Positions 48,280 to 60,222 are shown, numbered from the stretch's first letter. The stretch is DNA of 64,000 bases from Plectrocnemia conspersa (GCA_009617715.1 VTFK01000119.1:744001-808000); one strand, 5' to 3'. Notes: generated from the sequence alone by a model not told the origin. Numbers and translations are program-made.

Positions 48280-48700
48280 GGGGCTGTCGGTTGGCTCTCG
48301 CTGCCGTTTTCGATCCATTTATTCGCATATTTATTTTGCCTCTAATACATAATTCAGTCAACGGGCGTAGTGGCGAGCTACCCCGGGGCCTTTGCTGTGC
48401 CATGGAAAAAAGTTCAAATATTAGTTTAATTAGGTTCGGCATATGTTTATGCCACCCTCGTGGGGGACCGCCACTGCGCGAAACGTTTTCAATTGCTCGA
48501 ATAATGAAATGCATTAATATTATATTAGCAGGTCACCCGGGGGCGGAGGGTTGGTAAGCAGTTTATCAGCGCCTCCGCCCTCGGGGGCGATCGCCTTATT
48601 TACCATTCTCTTCGCGTCGAATTGTTAATGATGCATCAAGTTTCTTTACACCCCATTAATGACGCGCTACGAGTCGTCGCGCCCTAGCAGGGTTAACTAC
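48280..48700. other. Strong GC-rich island with 9-bp hairpin and TAAT cluster
   Basis: GGGCGGAGG (48541-48549) pairs exactly with CCTCCGCCC (48572-48580) across a 22-nt loop. Upstream are GAGCTACCCCGGGGCC, CCACCCTCGTGGGGG and the homeodomain-like AATGCATTAATATTATATTA. Downstream are GTTAATGATGCATC and CATTAATGACGCGC. Opposing frames (+88, -79 codons) have no domain. One of the best enhancer-like islands in the window. Confidence 0.45.
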
Positions 48701-49265
48701 TAACGAATCGATAATATGTTTTATACCATAATAGTTATTAAGTCAATAAATGTTACAGAATAAATGCTTTGTATATATTCTACACAAATTAATTTGAAAG
48801 TGAATTTTCAGTATTTCATGTTCTCTCGCGATCAATTTTAATCAAGATTCTCATATTTTTCTACAATAAATATTATGCTACGAGGTGTGGCACTTTAATG
48901 CCCAGATTGTATAATTAAAAAGTTAAGAATGTTTGATATGTACTTTATGAATTATCTTTAATTTAGTTTTTTACAATAAGAACGTTGTAAATGTTTCTCA
49001 AAACGACCAGCAACGGTGACAGAAAAAACTGAATTTTATCAGCCATTGTTTTTTTATTACTTTTCCAAAAATAAGATTTTTTATTATATTTATTTTTTAT
49101 ATTGTAAAACTAGAATTTTAAATATTTTTGTATTTCTGTAAATCCATATGTTTTGGCAAAAATTAAATTTTATTCAAGCTACCAAAATATTTTTTTATAT
49201 ATATTTTTGGGGGATATTATTTTTAACAAAGAGACTGTGAAATTTCGCTATCACGCGATAACGCG
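48701..49265. other. A+T-rich spacer
   Basis: Nothing recognised. Confidence 0.5.
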
Positions 49266-49269
49266 TGAA

Positions 49270-50130
49270 CAGACCGTAATGTATTATGGAGCTGGATGGC
49301 GACAATAATAGGCAAGTTGATTAGCGGCGGTAGTCATGGCTTTAACGGGCTTCAGAAAAGGACAAGTCCATGACTCTAAACAGCACCATCATTAAAGAAA
49401 TACTTAGCAACATGTGTACAACTTACTCTAAGAACTAATTGCTTCCCATCGCTCCTAAAAAATGCACTAGGTTACAAGACAGAATAATAATCAAATATTC
49501 TCAAATAAAGGTATCTCAAGAACCCTCATAACACTTTTTCGGTTTAAAGATTATTATTATTTTTAATTATGTTTCAAAAATGCTGCAAACTAGTGGCACT
49601 AGAACTGACGGATAGTCAAAATTTAAATTTTTGCAGATGTCGTTTACGTGTAGAGAGTATCTTAACTTATTTGCAAAAGTGATTCCAAGTTCTTTAGTTG
49701 AAGTTTATCTACCCAGAACGTTCTCACCGACATCATAGGAATATTCTAATGATGAATGAGATCGGTTAATGAACACAATATGGCACGGTTGCTGGAATCC
49801 AATCTCCATAGAGTATTTTAATCACTCTAGAGAGTAATAATTCGCATTATATCAAATGCATCTTAACAATTTAAAATCATCTGTGTATACAAAAAAGTGG
49901 AATTTTAAACTATCGTAGTTATGTCATTAATGAGCAACGAGAGGATCAGAAGACCAGGTTGAACCCTTGAGGACCTTCCGAAGGGTTGAAATATTCTGTC
50001 TGCTATTGCTCAAATAACTCAGGAATAATCAAGGTAAATCATCCAAACAACCAAATTTTAGCAATTTTCTTACTAATAATTCATAACGAAGGCTTTTTCT
50101 TAATTAGTAATTACGTTGTCTGCTTGTATT
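49270..50130 (-). mobile_element. Jockey-like non-LTR retrotransposon remnant, copy 2
   Basis: The minus strand reads GPQG-like residues at about 49965-49980, then LLINDITT near 49930. At 49862-49885 it reads YTDDFKLLR, the reverse transcriptase catalytic box with both aspartates kept. Frame shifts and stops separate the blocks. It aligns with copy 1 through AATCTCCATAGAG, the QGS/YxDD segment and ATGCTGCAAACTA. Sequence above 50130 (to about 50400) may be an upstream part but was not identifiable. Inactive. Confidence 0.8.
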
Positions 50131-50765
50131 TCAGCATCGAGAGATGTCAATATTTTAGTGAAAGAGAGGAATTTAGTGATTGTGGAACGTTCATGCTATT
50201 GATCCCATGAAACTTCTTGAACGTGATCGAAGACGAACCTCTAAATTATGATTTCGAATGATTCTATAGTTCTTGAAGCACAGTTTGCCATGCTTTTTGT
50301 AAATATGGGTGACTTAAGCGTACTACCTATGATCAGTTAATTATATCTTTTTGAGAATCAGATTAAAAGTACGTTTTAGAAAAGCAATGAAATCGGTAAG
50401 CAAATCAGATAAAATAAAAATTTGCCTAATTTGCCTATTAAAAGAATTATTTTAAAGCAAATTAATTTTATATAAGATTTCTTAGGCAGGCATTTTTAAA
50501 AAAATAATAATTTAAAAAAAAGGTGAATTTTGATAACTTATTTAATTCTTATTATATACTTCGTATAAAAAAATCACGAAGTATATTTAAATTAATTGAT
50601 TTATGTGTGCCATTTTAAGAAAGTGAGAAAATGTACAAAACTTAAAGCAAAATATATACATCATTAGTATATTTTAAAATATGTAATATTATAAAAGTAT
50701 TATGTATATATATGTAATACATTTACATTAATGTACAATTACATGTTCATGTGCATAATACGGAC
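50131..50765. other. Spacer, mostly A+T-rich
   Basis: Includes an ACTTCGTATAAAAAAATCACGAAGTATA foldback-like segment near 50559-50585 (arms ACTTCGT / ACGAAGT). Otherwise empty. Confidence 0.5.
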
Positions 50766-50769
50766 ATAT

Positions 50770-51310
50770 TCAATTCAGAACGCGTGTGGTCCGGTCAGCG
50801 AAGCGTATTCATTTTTTCCACTTTATCCGGACTTAACGGGTTTAGTTGTTTTACACGCATCGTTAAACGGGTATAGATGCACCGAAAGGTTTAAAGTTAC
50901 TTTAGAATAGAAAATATAATAAGGTAACAACCCAAGTCAGTACCTATTATCCGTACAGCGAAGTAAGTGCGAACTTTTGGCACACCCCGTAAAAATATTC
51001 ATATGAGCACGGGCGTATGCCGGTGGCGCGATACATTACCTGAATTATGAGCAGCCAAATTTGGGGCGGCCCAAATACACTCTCATTGACACCGAGGTAC
51101 AATATGAAAATTCTCCTTATAAAAGGTGATAAGCGTCTCGTCACGGGGACAAAGGCACTGACGGCTGTGCGGGAGATGAATGCCAACGAGGATTTGTATC
51201 GGCATAAAAGGGAAAATGTATACCGTGAAAGGGGGAAAGCGGGAAAGGGGTGGTAAAGGGGGAGTTAGATGGTTGTTAGATCGCGTGACGTCATTGTGAC
51301 GAAAAATAAT
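50770..51310. other. GC-rich island, candidate regulatory DNA
   Basis: It includes TGGTCCGGTCAGCGAAGCG, GGCGTATGCCGGTGGCGCG and GGGGCGGCCC. A purine-rich GGGGGAAAGCGGGAAAGGGG tract leads into CGTGACGTCATTGTGACG, a CRE/ATF-type palindrome near 51285. Frames of 69-79 codons overlap on both strands. No domain. Confidence 0.4.
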
Positions 51311-51655
51311 AAGCGAAAAATGGGTGAAAGTCGTACGCCCTAGTTTCGAAAGGAATTGTGTGCTAATCGAATGTTTTTTTTACAACGGAAAAATCAAGGA
51401 AATTCTGTAGGTTCTTATTTACATTTTTATTCAAAATGGACAAGTTACGTAAAATAACGCCTCTGTTATTAAATAAACATATTTTCAAACAATAAATATT
51501 AAAATTTACCGTAGATATCTGACAGGTAACACAGAGTATAATTTAAAAATGGTAGATCTTAATTTTTTTATTAAATTAAAATATAGTGCTTCCAACAATA
51601 GTCAGTAACAGTCAATAGTAAACCAATTATTTTTGCCTCGAAATCGAAGATATTA
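51311..51655. other. A+T-rich spacer
   Basis: Nothing recognised. Confidence 0.5.
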
Positions 51656-51657
51656 AT

Positions 51658-51905
51658 GTGGAAGACATGTTTACCACATATCGTGTGAAACGTTCGATTT
51701 TTGTGTGAAAAGTTCGCAGGTCGCATTATTTCTCGTTTTGGTGACGTCAATGGCCGCCAAGATCTATGCGATATAACGCCATTGGATTTTTTGTAGTGTT
51801 ACATTAAGACTCGTAACTACGCCGATAAACCCGAAACGTTAAAGCACCTAAAAACCAACATCTGCCAAGTTACATTTGAGATACTGCCCAAAATGTACAA
51901 AAAAG
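51658..51905 (+). mobile_element. Mariner/Tc1-type transposase remnant (C-terminal region)
   Basis: The + strand reads AGRIISRFGDVN, a shifted link, then CDITPLDF (51767 on), one TAG in place of the usual W codon, and CYIKTRNYADKPETLKHLKTN followed by about 17 more in-frame codons. The 'GDVNWPPRSCDLTPLDFFLWG' pattern identifies an insect IS630/Tc1/mariner lineage different from the two fragments at 14.5 and 27.4 kb. The third catalytic acidic residue region is therefore present, while the rest of the gene is missing. Inactive. Confidence 0.85.
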
Positions 51906-52700
51906 TAAAAGGTAAAATTAAAAATTTACATCAAAAAAAGATCGGCAGCCAGTTAATTAATATTATTTTTCGATAAAAATAGAGTGCAGCAAATATTTGG
52001 TTAATAAAAAAAATCTATAGAAATCCTAAAATTTGTGAGGTTCTTTTATAAAAAAATTTAGATGACCCTTTATAATGCACTCGATTCTGAAAAATTTCAA
52101 AATCACTAACTTAAATATGTAAATATGAATTTTCTAAAATGAAACTAAATTAAACCTCTTCAAAGAACATTTACACGCAGCTTAAGAATTTCAACTCTTA
52201 AATTGTTATCTGATATTTATGAAATAATGAAAGATATAAAGCAATTGCATTGATCTAAAAATAGTTGTTTTTATTATTTAATTTTTTTGTATTTTGTAAA
52301 TGTTATTTAGATTTTTTTAATCAGTATTCATACATTTATATATAAGATTATTTTTTTGCATAATTTAAAAATATATTGGTTCGAATGAAATATGTTTTTT
52401 TTTTAATTTTGATTTTTTTTGTTTAATTTATTTTGAATTGAAATATATTTTTTTATTATTATTATTTTTTTACATATTCTCAGAAACGAAATTTAAAAAA
52501 ATAAATTTCCAGATTTTGAAGATAAGAATACATAAAGAAAATAACAAAACATTTATTGTCAGTTTACACTCTTACCTTGGAGTGTTTATATATTAGATCT
52601 TGCAGAATGCAGATTAATAATAGCTATTAAGGACAAGGACAAAACCCAGCAATAAAAAAATAAATCAATAAGCAATTAATAATACAAGTCAATTATTATG
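51906..52700. other. A+T-rich desert
   Basis: Nothing recognised. Confidence 0.6.
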
Positions 52701-52704
52701 TTTA

Positions 52705-52823
52705 CTATTAAAAAAAATGAAAAATCGCAGTTGCTCTGCCCCATTTACTAAACAAATGTTATATTTACTGTATTTATTAACTATTAAAAAATGGCAGTTG
52801 ATCTGCCCCATTTGCTAAGCAAA
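52705..52823. repeat. Two-unit direct repeat, 76-bp period
   Basis: GCAGTTGCTCTGCCCCATTT (52727) recurs as GCAGTTGATCTGCCCCATTT. Both copies are preceded by CTATTAAAAAA and followed by ACTAAACAAA / GCTAAGCAAA. Confidence 0.85.
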
Positions 52824-52869
52824 CAATAATTGTAAAGCATTTTACTGCAGCATCCGAAAATGATTACGT

Positions 52870-53310
52870 AATGTGTTCGGGTGACCCTTTTGTGCAGCGC
52901 AAGGTGCACGCGCGGTGCTTTATTATGTGCGATTGTATCGTTCGATTGTCATGATTATAATATGACGTGTCTTATTCAACAAGTAGCCGGGGCCACACAA
53001 TTTGGGGCATTATCTACTAACAAGAGCCAAATAAAAAAAGCTAAAGTTCATTGTTTGGCCACGGATTCAATAGTGAGCACGTTACGGTAGGTTAAGGTGG
53101 AAGAGTGAAGCCCCCGCGGATATTGTTCGGCTTTCAACAAAGGACATTTGTGTTTTTAACACAAAAAATGTGCGTAGCCCTGACAAAAGGCGTCGAGACG
53201 CCGTTAGGAGCTACGGAGACGCCTGCTACGGAAACAATGGTTAACGATCGGTTCATTTATCGATTATGTGCGTTAACAAAAAGTCTGGCAATGGGTCAAT
53301 CGGTGTAAAT
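52870..53310. other. GC-rich island, candidate regulatory DNA
   Basis: It includes GCAAGGTGCACGCGCGG, AGTAGCCGGGGCCACAC and AAGGCGTCGAGACGCCG (a small palindrome). TTCAACAAAGG is TCF-like and GAAACAATGG is SOX-like. Frames of 67-69 codons have no domain. Confidence 0.35.
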
Positions 53311-54225
53311 GATAGCGATTTGAGGTCAACACTTAACAGTTATATTTGAGTTAATTAAAAAAATATTTGTATACATACAAATAAAAAAGTACATTTCTAT
53401 ATAAATTTGCGTGAAAAGTACACACAAGAGTTCAAGTGTATCGGGGTCGATGAAGTTGAAATCGACTACGATATTTCGTCTGTTGTGGCTCAACAAGTTT
53501 CCTTGCATTGTGCATTGTACGACGAGTAGTCGATCGGACTTTAAATAACTCAGGTCGAATTCAAGAGCATTCAAATTTTATTGCAATTCGTTTCGTCAAA
53601 GAAAAAACTACAAAACTATTGTGTAATGAAATGTACCTGGTAGTCTTCAATTGAATGAAAATTTGGCTCTGCTTACTTTTTTAAAATATAAATAATAAAA
53701 AATGGCATGAAGACGTACCTGTAACAAAATAAAAAATATATGTTAATAATAATACATTCATAAAAGTTCATTCAAAATCTAATCCCTTGTTATAAAAAAA
53801 TACATAAAATATCAAAAATCCTAAAATCTAAATGTGATTAAAGATTACACATTAAAAAATTAGTTTCGAAAAAAATACACACTTTAAAATCCGTCATGTA
53901 AAATATGTGTTAAATTGCATTAGTTTATAAGTTAAAGATAAATATCAGAAAAATTTAGGTGCTGCATTTTTTTTAAGTTGATGAGACTGGAAAATCCAAA
54001 GGTAGCAGTAAACACAATTATTATCGCTTATTCTTTTAAACATTTATTTAAAACTGATAAATCTGCCTTGTTTTAAAATCTAATGCGTGTTCATTGCTGA
54101 AAGTTTATTTAAGAAATACTTCAGCAAATCAAGTTTTAAGAAATTGTAATTTTTAGTATATTATTACTTTCAAAACATCCTTCTTGTCGACCAACTGATT
54201 GAAGATTAAACACATAAACAGATTT
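53311..54225. other. A+T-rich spacer with mild GC patch at 53410-53560
   Basis: An 82-codon minus frame (53326-53574) covers the patch but ends in A+T-rich codons and shows no domain. Confidence 0.45.
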
Positions 54226-54229
54226 TTAA

Positions 54230-54690
54230 ACATTTATATTACGACATATCGACGCAGTAATAAAGGCGCCATTTTTCTCGGAACAACTCGGATCGCTTAA
54301 CCCGGAGTTTCCCGGGATGCAGAATCCGAACGCATCGGGACCACAATGCCGTTTCGGCGTAGACGCTGCCGCCATTGTGCGGGTGCAGCTGCCGGTACTG
54401 CCACCGCGCGGTATGATAATAAGACTAGCGATCATAATGCACGGGGGCTTAACCATACCAGCCATAGAGCCATTCTTACGGCCCGGCCCATTCAGCGCTA
54501 AATGGCTCGGGCTCCATCCACCTGGGACCGATCCTGAATGGATTTCCACGGAGGCTTCTCCGACCTCACCACAATAACACGTGCTTCAATTTTCAGCGAT
54601 TTGCAGTGCCGTTTACCGCTGACGTGGGAAGAATGACTCGTACGCTCTAGCTCGCGCGAACGATATATGCATGTGAAACGTCACAGCGAG
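54230..54690. other. Strongest GC-rich island, long frames on both strands
   Basis: A 107-codon minus frame (54226-54549) and an 86-codon plus frame (54317-54577) overlap almost wholly. A third, minus frame is open for about 60 codons and reads LHPGKLRVKRSELFREKW within it. None has a known domain. GCCATTTTTC (54265) and GCCGCCATTG (54371) are YY1/Pho-like. GTGCAGCTGCCGG holds an E-box. ACCTCACCACAATAACACG and a GGTGAGG donor-like word on the minus strand lie near 54565. Exon or promoter cannot be decided. Confidence 0.4.
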
Positions 54691-55174
54691 AAAATGCTAA
54701 AATATATGACAGAATGGAGGTTTATAGGTATTTCAATCATTTTTTATTTCAAAGTGTTCTATGTACAGTATAACTACAAGAAAGCGTTAAAGATTTAAAA
54801 TTAAGTTGTGATCAAATTGGCAATGGATATAGTTCATTCAGGCGAGCCGGGAAAGTCCTTAGCTAAAAGACCGCTATAAGCCGAATTGCATTTATCATCA
54901 TAGCAACAGCGGAGTTTTTAAAAACTTAAGCGCATTCCGTTTTCTTGTACATGATCTTCTGTATTGACCACGAAAAAAACTGAGCGTTCGGATCTTTAAT
55001 ACGTCTTTGAGAGGGGATTTTTCTAGGACTAGTTTGGTTCCAGATTTATTTTGAAAGTCAATCTTGTTTTCTTCTATCATTGACCAAAACAATCTCTTGA
55101 TGCGGGAATATTAGTAGACGTCGTAAATACTTGGTTGCTCAGATGATTAAATTCGATTATATAAGCGAGCACAG
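54691..55174. other. Spacer of mixed composition
   Basis: No gene recognised. A 64-codon minus frame is unsupported. Confidence 0.45.
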
Positions 55175-55179
55175 ACAGT

Positions 55180-55285
55180 AACCAGGGCCGCCGAGAGCAA
55201 ACCCGGGCCCTGGGAAAACAATGATTCCGGGCCTCATGACAAAAATGGCATTTTATTTATTTTTAACATGGTATTATAATTTTAA
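55180..55285. repeat. Decayed transposon end; family E, copy 2
   Basis: CAGGGCCGCCGAGAGC and ACCCGGGCCCTGGG are followed by the family E word (AATGATTCCGGGCCTCATGA and on to AAATGGCATTTTAT) shared with 39538-39600. The GGGCCGCC style suggests a hAT-like DNA transposon end, a guess from appearance. Confidence 0.6.
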
Positions 55286-55446
55286 TATAATATAATAATG
55301 GTAATATCAAATAAATCAACTTAGATTTATTAGATATTACCATTTAGATTTATTTTTATGTTTGTCTCGCATATTCTTTTCTCAGACGAAGATTTTTTAG
55401 TCAAACTAATTACTCATTTTTTAAATAGTCAAAGTATATTGGTTAA

Positions 55447-55660
55447 CTCCATAAATCACCAGCACGATAGAGTAGTAATAAGCCCAAGTTCAAATCCTAT
55501 ATGAACCTTGGTAATTTTAATTTTATTTCGTGTCTGAGATTATAATTATGTAATATTCAGACTAATTATTACATAATTATAATTCCGATTGATATCATAG
55601 GTGTACTTAAATTTTCCGAATGACGAATTAAAATTCTTTAATAATGAGCTATATCAGCTC
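55447..55660 (+). mobile_element. tRNA-derived SINE-like element
   Basis: AAGTTCAAATCCT (55487-55499) is a good B box. The A box region (GATAGAGTAGTAATAAGCCC) is degraded. The end AATAATGAGCTATATCAG is shared with the element at 33873. Confidence 0.5.
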
Positions 55661-56205
55661 AAAAAAAATATCTAATATTTATTAAAAAAAATGAGAACTT
55701 TATAGAAAGGACTACAAGCTGTTGATTGTTGTGTACTTTTATATTCACTTAGATTTTTTTCATACAAAAATCATACTTTTTCATAGTTTTATTAAATGCG
55801 AATGGTTTTTTTAAGAAGCTTTCCACGATATCTGCATGGCATGTTAATGAGAATGATAAAAGCTAAGTGGCCCCATTTAGTCATTTTTATCTAAAAGAAG
55901 AGTTTATTCCAATTATATTTGTTTCATAAACCGCTATTTCATTGAAAGAAAATGCCACGAATAACTTAGATCATGATACAAATATTGTGTATTTATTTCT
56001 GTATTTTATTATATTGCTATTTTCTTAGAATGAAAATTAAATAGAAATAATTATTTAACAAATTCTTTATTTTTATATATTATATTATATTAGTATATGT
56101 ATATTTAATATATAATAAAATATAAATTTCACGCTCAAGTTTTTTATTCACAAATATCTAAAATAATAAAATGTATTTTTATCGACTAGGATTTTATTTT
56201 AAATC
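55661..56205. other. A+T-rich spacer
   Basis: Nothing recognised. Confidence 0.55.
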
Positions 56206-56207
56206 TA

Positions 56208-56315
56208 TACTATAAAATAGAAAAAAACATGTCTGTGTTTCTGTCATAAGAACTCCTTCCAAATGGTATTTATTTAGTAATGACGTGACTTTTGCACATT
56301 ATTAATGCTGCCATT
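56208..56315. repeat. Possible interspersed repeat (CTATACTATAAAATAG...GTCTGTG)
   Basis: CTATACTATAAAATAG, then TGTCTGTGTTTCTGTC and AACTCCTTCCAAATGG, resembles a widespread insect repeat with 'ctatactaatata...tgtctgtctg...aactcct' wording, often tied to Helitron-type elements. Recognition is by wording only, with no second copy in the window. Confidence 0.3.
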
Positions 56316-56985
56316 TCTAAGTTACTTGTGCTATTTTCATCTTTCTTGAACTAAACAGCGACGTGTTGACGACCGATTATGTGCTACTGAAATACGTAAG
56401 AAAAGATACTGAAAATATTGTAAATATATGGCTATACATAAGTAATGAAATACATTTATATTAACAGCTATAAAATACATAGAAAAATCAAACCTGTAAG
56501 CAAGATTAAATTATCCAGATTAATAATCGTCCAGTTTTGAAACTGGGACATCAATACAATGATACGCGATAAAGTTTAATGTTAGTAAATTTACATTAAA
56601 TTTTAAACCGTGAATAAAGCGCTCGTTGGATTCTTTGCAATATGACAAAAGTTTTTATTTTTTAATAAAAATAGAATAAGCCACTAATGGCGTAGGCAGC
56701 GAATTCAAGAATTCACAAAAGGCGCACATTTTTCAGCACTGCTTGGACGACATAATATCAACTCTCAGATGGGAGATCCGCATTAAAAAAACACTCGTTA
56801 CAACCAACTATTCGGTATACAAGAGTCAGATTTTCCTGATGAATGCTTGACTCGGAATTTAGGTTACATCATTACTGATATACACATTTAAATATTAAAA
56901 CTATATCCAAAACGCTGATTGCTAAAGTTTTTTTTAAGCATTTTTTCACTAGAAGATCCCCGATTTTTTTTTGGACTTCCTATAT
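56316..56985. other. A+T-rich spacer
   Basis: Nothing recognised. Confidence 0.5.
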
Positions 56986-56989
56986 GTGT

Positions 56990-57165
56990 TACGTATGTAT
57001 GTATATCCGCACTTTATTTATTGGCGGCGCTCCCGGGAACACGATTTATATCACATGAAATATATCAATATCCGGTCAGGCCGGAGGTCATTGCTGGCGG
57101 GTAATACGTTTCCGGTTGGTCCGCCGGAAATGCAGGGCTGGAGCACACACACGCTACAGGATTAT
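56990..57165. other. GC-rich island
   Basis: GGCGGCGCTCCCGGGAAC and CCGGTCAGGCCGG, then GGTTGGTCCGCCGG. Two overlapping 61-66 codon frames have no domain. Confidence 0.35.
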
Positions 57166-58195
57166 CTTTGATTTTAAATTTCTATCACGATCTAGTTCGA
57201 GTGTCTGTCGTATACTTTTATCAACTTAAGTTAGTAAAATTGTTATCTGTGCTCACAGCTTTAAGACTGATATAAAATATGACTTGAAAATACATTAAAA
57301 AAATTATTTCATAATTATTTGTACATCTCAAAGCTAAAAAATTAAATTAATATTTTAAAGAAAATATAATTAGCAATAAGAACGTGGGAAACAACATGTT
57401 TTGTAGGCTCATGCTATTTATAGTAAGAAAAAAATGGTATATATAATAAATCTTTCTAAAAATTTGGAAAGATATGAATATATTTACATGTACAATAATA
57501 ATAATAGAACATATACGATAAGAATATTCTAATCATAAATTAATTAATTATTTGTCATAAATTTCCTAATAAAAATGTCGTTAGCTATTTATGTATATTA
57601 AAATAAAAGCTTTCTTAATATTCAAATTGCTTTTACTAATCATTTAACAGATGTCAATCCTGAATGATTCAACCGTAACATTGAAATAAACTAAGGTTTT
57701 AATAACCATAAATGAAAAAACATATAAATAATGAAAATCTATCTACCTGTTTTACGAACAATCTAATCATCATTGCTATTTATAAAAATACAGATTAAAT
57801 TGTAAATGCTTGAGAATATAAAAACTAGTTAAATTTTGATAAGAATGTCCGTTAATTTTTATTTTCTTAAGATTTTTATCTTCTTAGGAATGTAATGGGG
57901 TGTATTTTCTATTTAGCAGTAGAATATATTGCTTATTATAATAATATTTCGTTCAGTGCAAAAATCTATTATGTTTTATTTATTGTAGCTTCGATAAAAA
58001 TAACTTATTGCTCAGCTTTTTATTGTATTTTTTTTAATATATAAAGTTTCTCTTTAATAAATATTTATTGATCCACAATTTAAACTAATTTAAATATTAG
58101 TATCTAGCAAAAAAAATTAAAACTTTTATTTATTAAAATAATAATACTTCCTCGTTGCCTATGTTATGATATGAGGGGAAGCTTATGTCTACCCC
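57166..58195. other. A+T-rich desert
   Basis: Nothing recognised. Confidence 0.6.
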
Positions 58196-58700
58196 ATATA
58201 TATATATATAAAAAATGTATATAAATCGTTCGTGAACGAGAGTGCTAAGCTATCTTGGTGTAAGACAGGGACACTGTCTGGACACTGCCTAGAGTGCGGT
58301 TAAAAAGCAAGGGATGAGAAAACCATCACATCCATTTTATCGAACATAAAACTACCCTCTCGTTTATGACTGGCATTATTACACAGCACATTTTTTTAAT
58401 ATAAATATTTTAATTTTAAATAAAAATCTATCTTTTTTATTTAGATTTCTAAATCTTCTTAGCTATATTTTTAACAAATAAATCTCGTATTAGTGCCGGA
58501 ATCAGACTACTTTATGGGTTACCGAGGGTTGGAGAATACACACAAATTGCACATCCCACGGGTTCTGTAGTCTCCTTTATTGCGGTCATCGGCCATAATT
58601 CAGACGGCGCCGGGCTGCCCTCAAAACATAGGGTTTTGATACGTACTTGTAAACCCGAATGCCACTTTCAAAATACGACCTGAGATAAAAAATATATTCA
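58196..58700. other. Two GC-richer patches around an A+T core
   Basis: 58225-58340 has GACAGGGACACTGTCTGGACACTGCC-type repeats of GACACTG, listed by its core GGACACTGTCTGGACACTG. 58490-58690 has GGGTTACCGAGGGTTGG, TCATCGGCCATAATTC (YY1/Pho-like) and GACGGCGCCGGGC. No supported frame. Confidence 0.35.
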
Positions 58701-58985
58701 CTATGATCTTAGATACTTGGGGTCGATTGATAAATTACATGTGATGTTATGACACATTTCAAACGTTATTAATTTTCAATGCAAAAGTCAGGATTGCACA
58801 AAATCTCATAACAACTGAGACTGACTTCCTAAATTTCTGAATATAAAATTCATTACATTTAGATTCACTTTGAATCCTAGTTAATTTTTTTAAATACGAT
58901 TAAATTAATCAATGCGACACATTGGTTGGATATGTTTACATTCGAATACAAAGCTCATTCGTAGGTATAGTTTGTGACGGATCTG
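58701..58985. other. A+T-rich spacer
   Basis: Nothing recognised. Confidence 0.5.
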
Positions 58986-58989
58986 AAAA

Positions 58990-59360
58990 AAATAAAAAAA
59001 GAAAGCCCGTTTCCGTCCTGACGGGGTTGTACCCGGCCTTTGTGTTCATTCACAACTGTCTGGAGTGGGACAATGATTAACAAATATGCGGCCATTTTTT
59101 TTTCGTGTCAATCATTTTTATTTCACGTCCGGTACCCGCGGCTTTTCCGCGCGGAAAACATCAAAACGGAAGCTCCGGGAAAAAAGGAACTAATATCCGC
59201 TCCCCTATTATTAGACGCATCGGTCTGTGCGGCTTTACCCGGGGGAAATGCATTTTTTCGAATGTTCAATACGGACAGGAAAACTGTCAATATTGAAAAA
59301 TAAAATAGGTTGGCCCTATCTGACGAAAACACGTCGCCACCACTTAAATTGTTGTTAACT
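58990..59360. other. GC-rich island with YY1/Pho-like and RUNX-like words
   Basis: ATATGCGGCCATTTTTTT (about 59085) is YY1/Pho-like, and TCTGTGCGGCTTTACC has the RUNX word TGTGCGG. GGTACCCGCGGC and TCCGCGCGGAAAAC add dense CpG. Opposing frames of 63-87 codons have no domain. Confidence 0.4.
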
Positions 59361-59627
59361 GGCGCGGGGCAAAGTTTAATCTATTGACTGAGTTTTATCG
59401 AAAAATGATTATGCTACAGGATGGATATATATAAAATTAATTACTATATTAACTATTAGCATACCCGGTAAAAAAATAACAGAGAGCACATACAAGTAGT
59501 ATAAATTAGCTGAAAGTTATTTATGTTTATGAAATATCAATCAATATAATTAAATTATTTTCACACATTGGTAATAACAAAATATGTATAGGTTGATTTT
59601 ATTTTTAAATTAATTTATTTTTAATGT
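59361..59627. other. A+T-rich spacer
   Basis: Nothing recognised. Confidence 0.5.
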
Positions 59628-59765
59628 GAACGCTCGTTTCCGAGCGTTCCCACTGCAACGGCGCCGACGCGATTTTATTGCTTTTGACATGGATTTTTGA
59701 CTTCTGAGAAGGGTTAATTGTTTTACACCCTCCTATTAACCGAAATTCGATTTTTATATACTTTG
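59628..59765. mobile_element. Inverted-repeat element (MITE-like), copy 2, truncated
   Basis: The reverse complement of 30150-30270 aligns here: CTGCAACGGCGCCGACGCG, GATTTTATTGCTTTTGACAT, GACTTCTGAGAAGGG and CTCCTATTAACCG. One arm is lost and replaced by a new perfect 9-bp stem, GAACGCTCG/CGAGCGTTC with a 4-nt loop (59628-59649). The element abuts family A. Confidence 0.8.
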
Positions 59766-59836
59766 ACCTACATTCTTATATCAGAAGTCCGTGGTAAATC
59801 AGTAAAAATAGTTATAATATTTTATGTGTGATATAC

Positions 59837-60001
59837 AAGTGAAGACAAACTATAGAGAAATATATGAGATGCGACGTCTGTCTATACTTCTTCCGCTTAT
59901 TTTCCCTTGAGAGTTGAGTCAGCTAAGTTTGTATTTTGGATTTGACCTAATAAAAATTTTAAAACTATAATTAGTTCTAGAACTTTCATTAGTTTAGGTT
60001 T
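59837..60001 (-). repeat. Dispersed repeat family A, copy 2
   Basis: Reverse complement of 2140-2280, with GATGCGACGTCTGTC, CTTCTTCCGCTTATTTTCCC and TGAGAGTTGAGT. It is about 25 bp longer than copy 1 in the A/T-rich half. Confidence 0.8.
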
Positions 60002-60031
60002 GTTTTTAAACAGCAAATGGACGTTTATTAA

Positions 60032-60150
60032 CTGTCAAATTGACATAGACATTTTAGAGTAGCATATAATTTCACTAGCGCTTATCGGTTAAATTATATT
60101 TTCGCTAGAAATATATATCTACTGATGATTTATTTGGACTTCAAAGAAAA
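60032..60150 (+). repeat. Dispersed repeat family D, copy 2
   Basis: Matches 25641-25772 in the same orientation. The internal tandem part seen at 25.9 kb is absent, so this is the simpler form. Confidence 0.75.
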
Positions 60151-60222
60151 TTATATAATTGTAATAGCCAGATAAATAAAATAAAATAAATAAAATGACG
60201 TTCCTGGACCTGGTTTTTTATT

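Noticed and set aside
59040..59332. Three overlapping 63-87 codon frames as small genes
   Set aside because: All lie in one GC-rich island on both strands, with no domain or consistent start.
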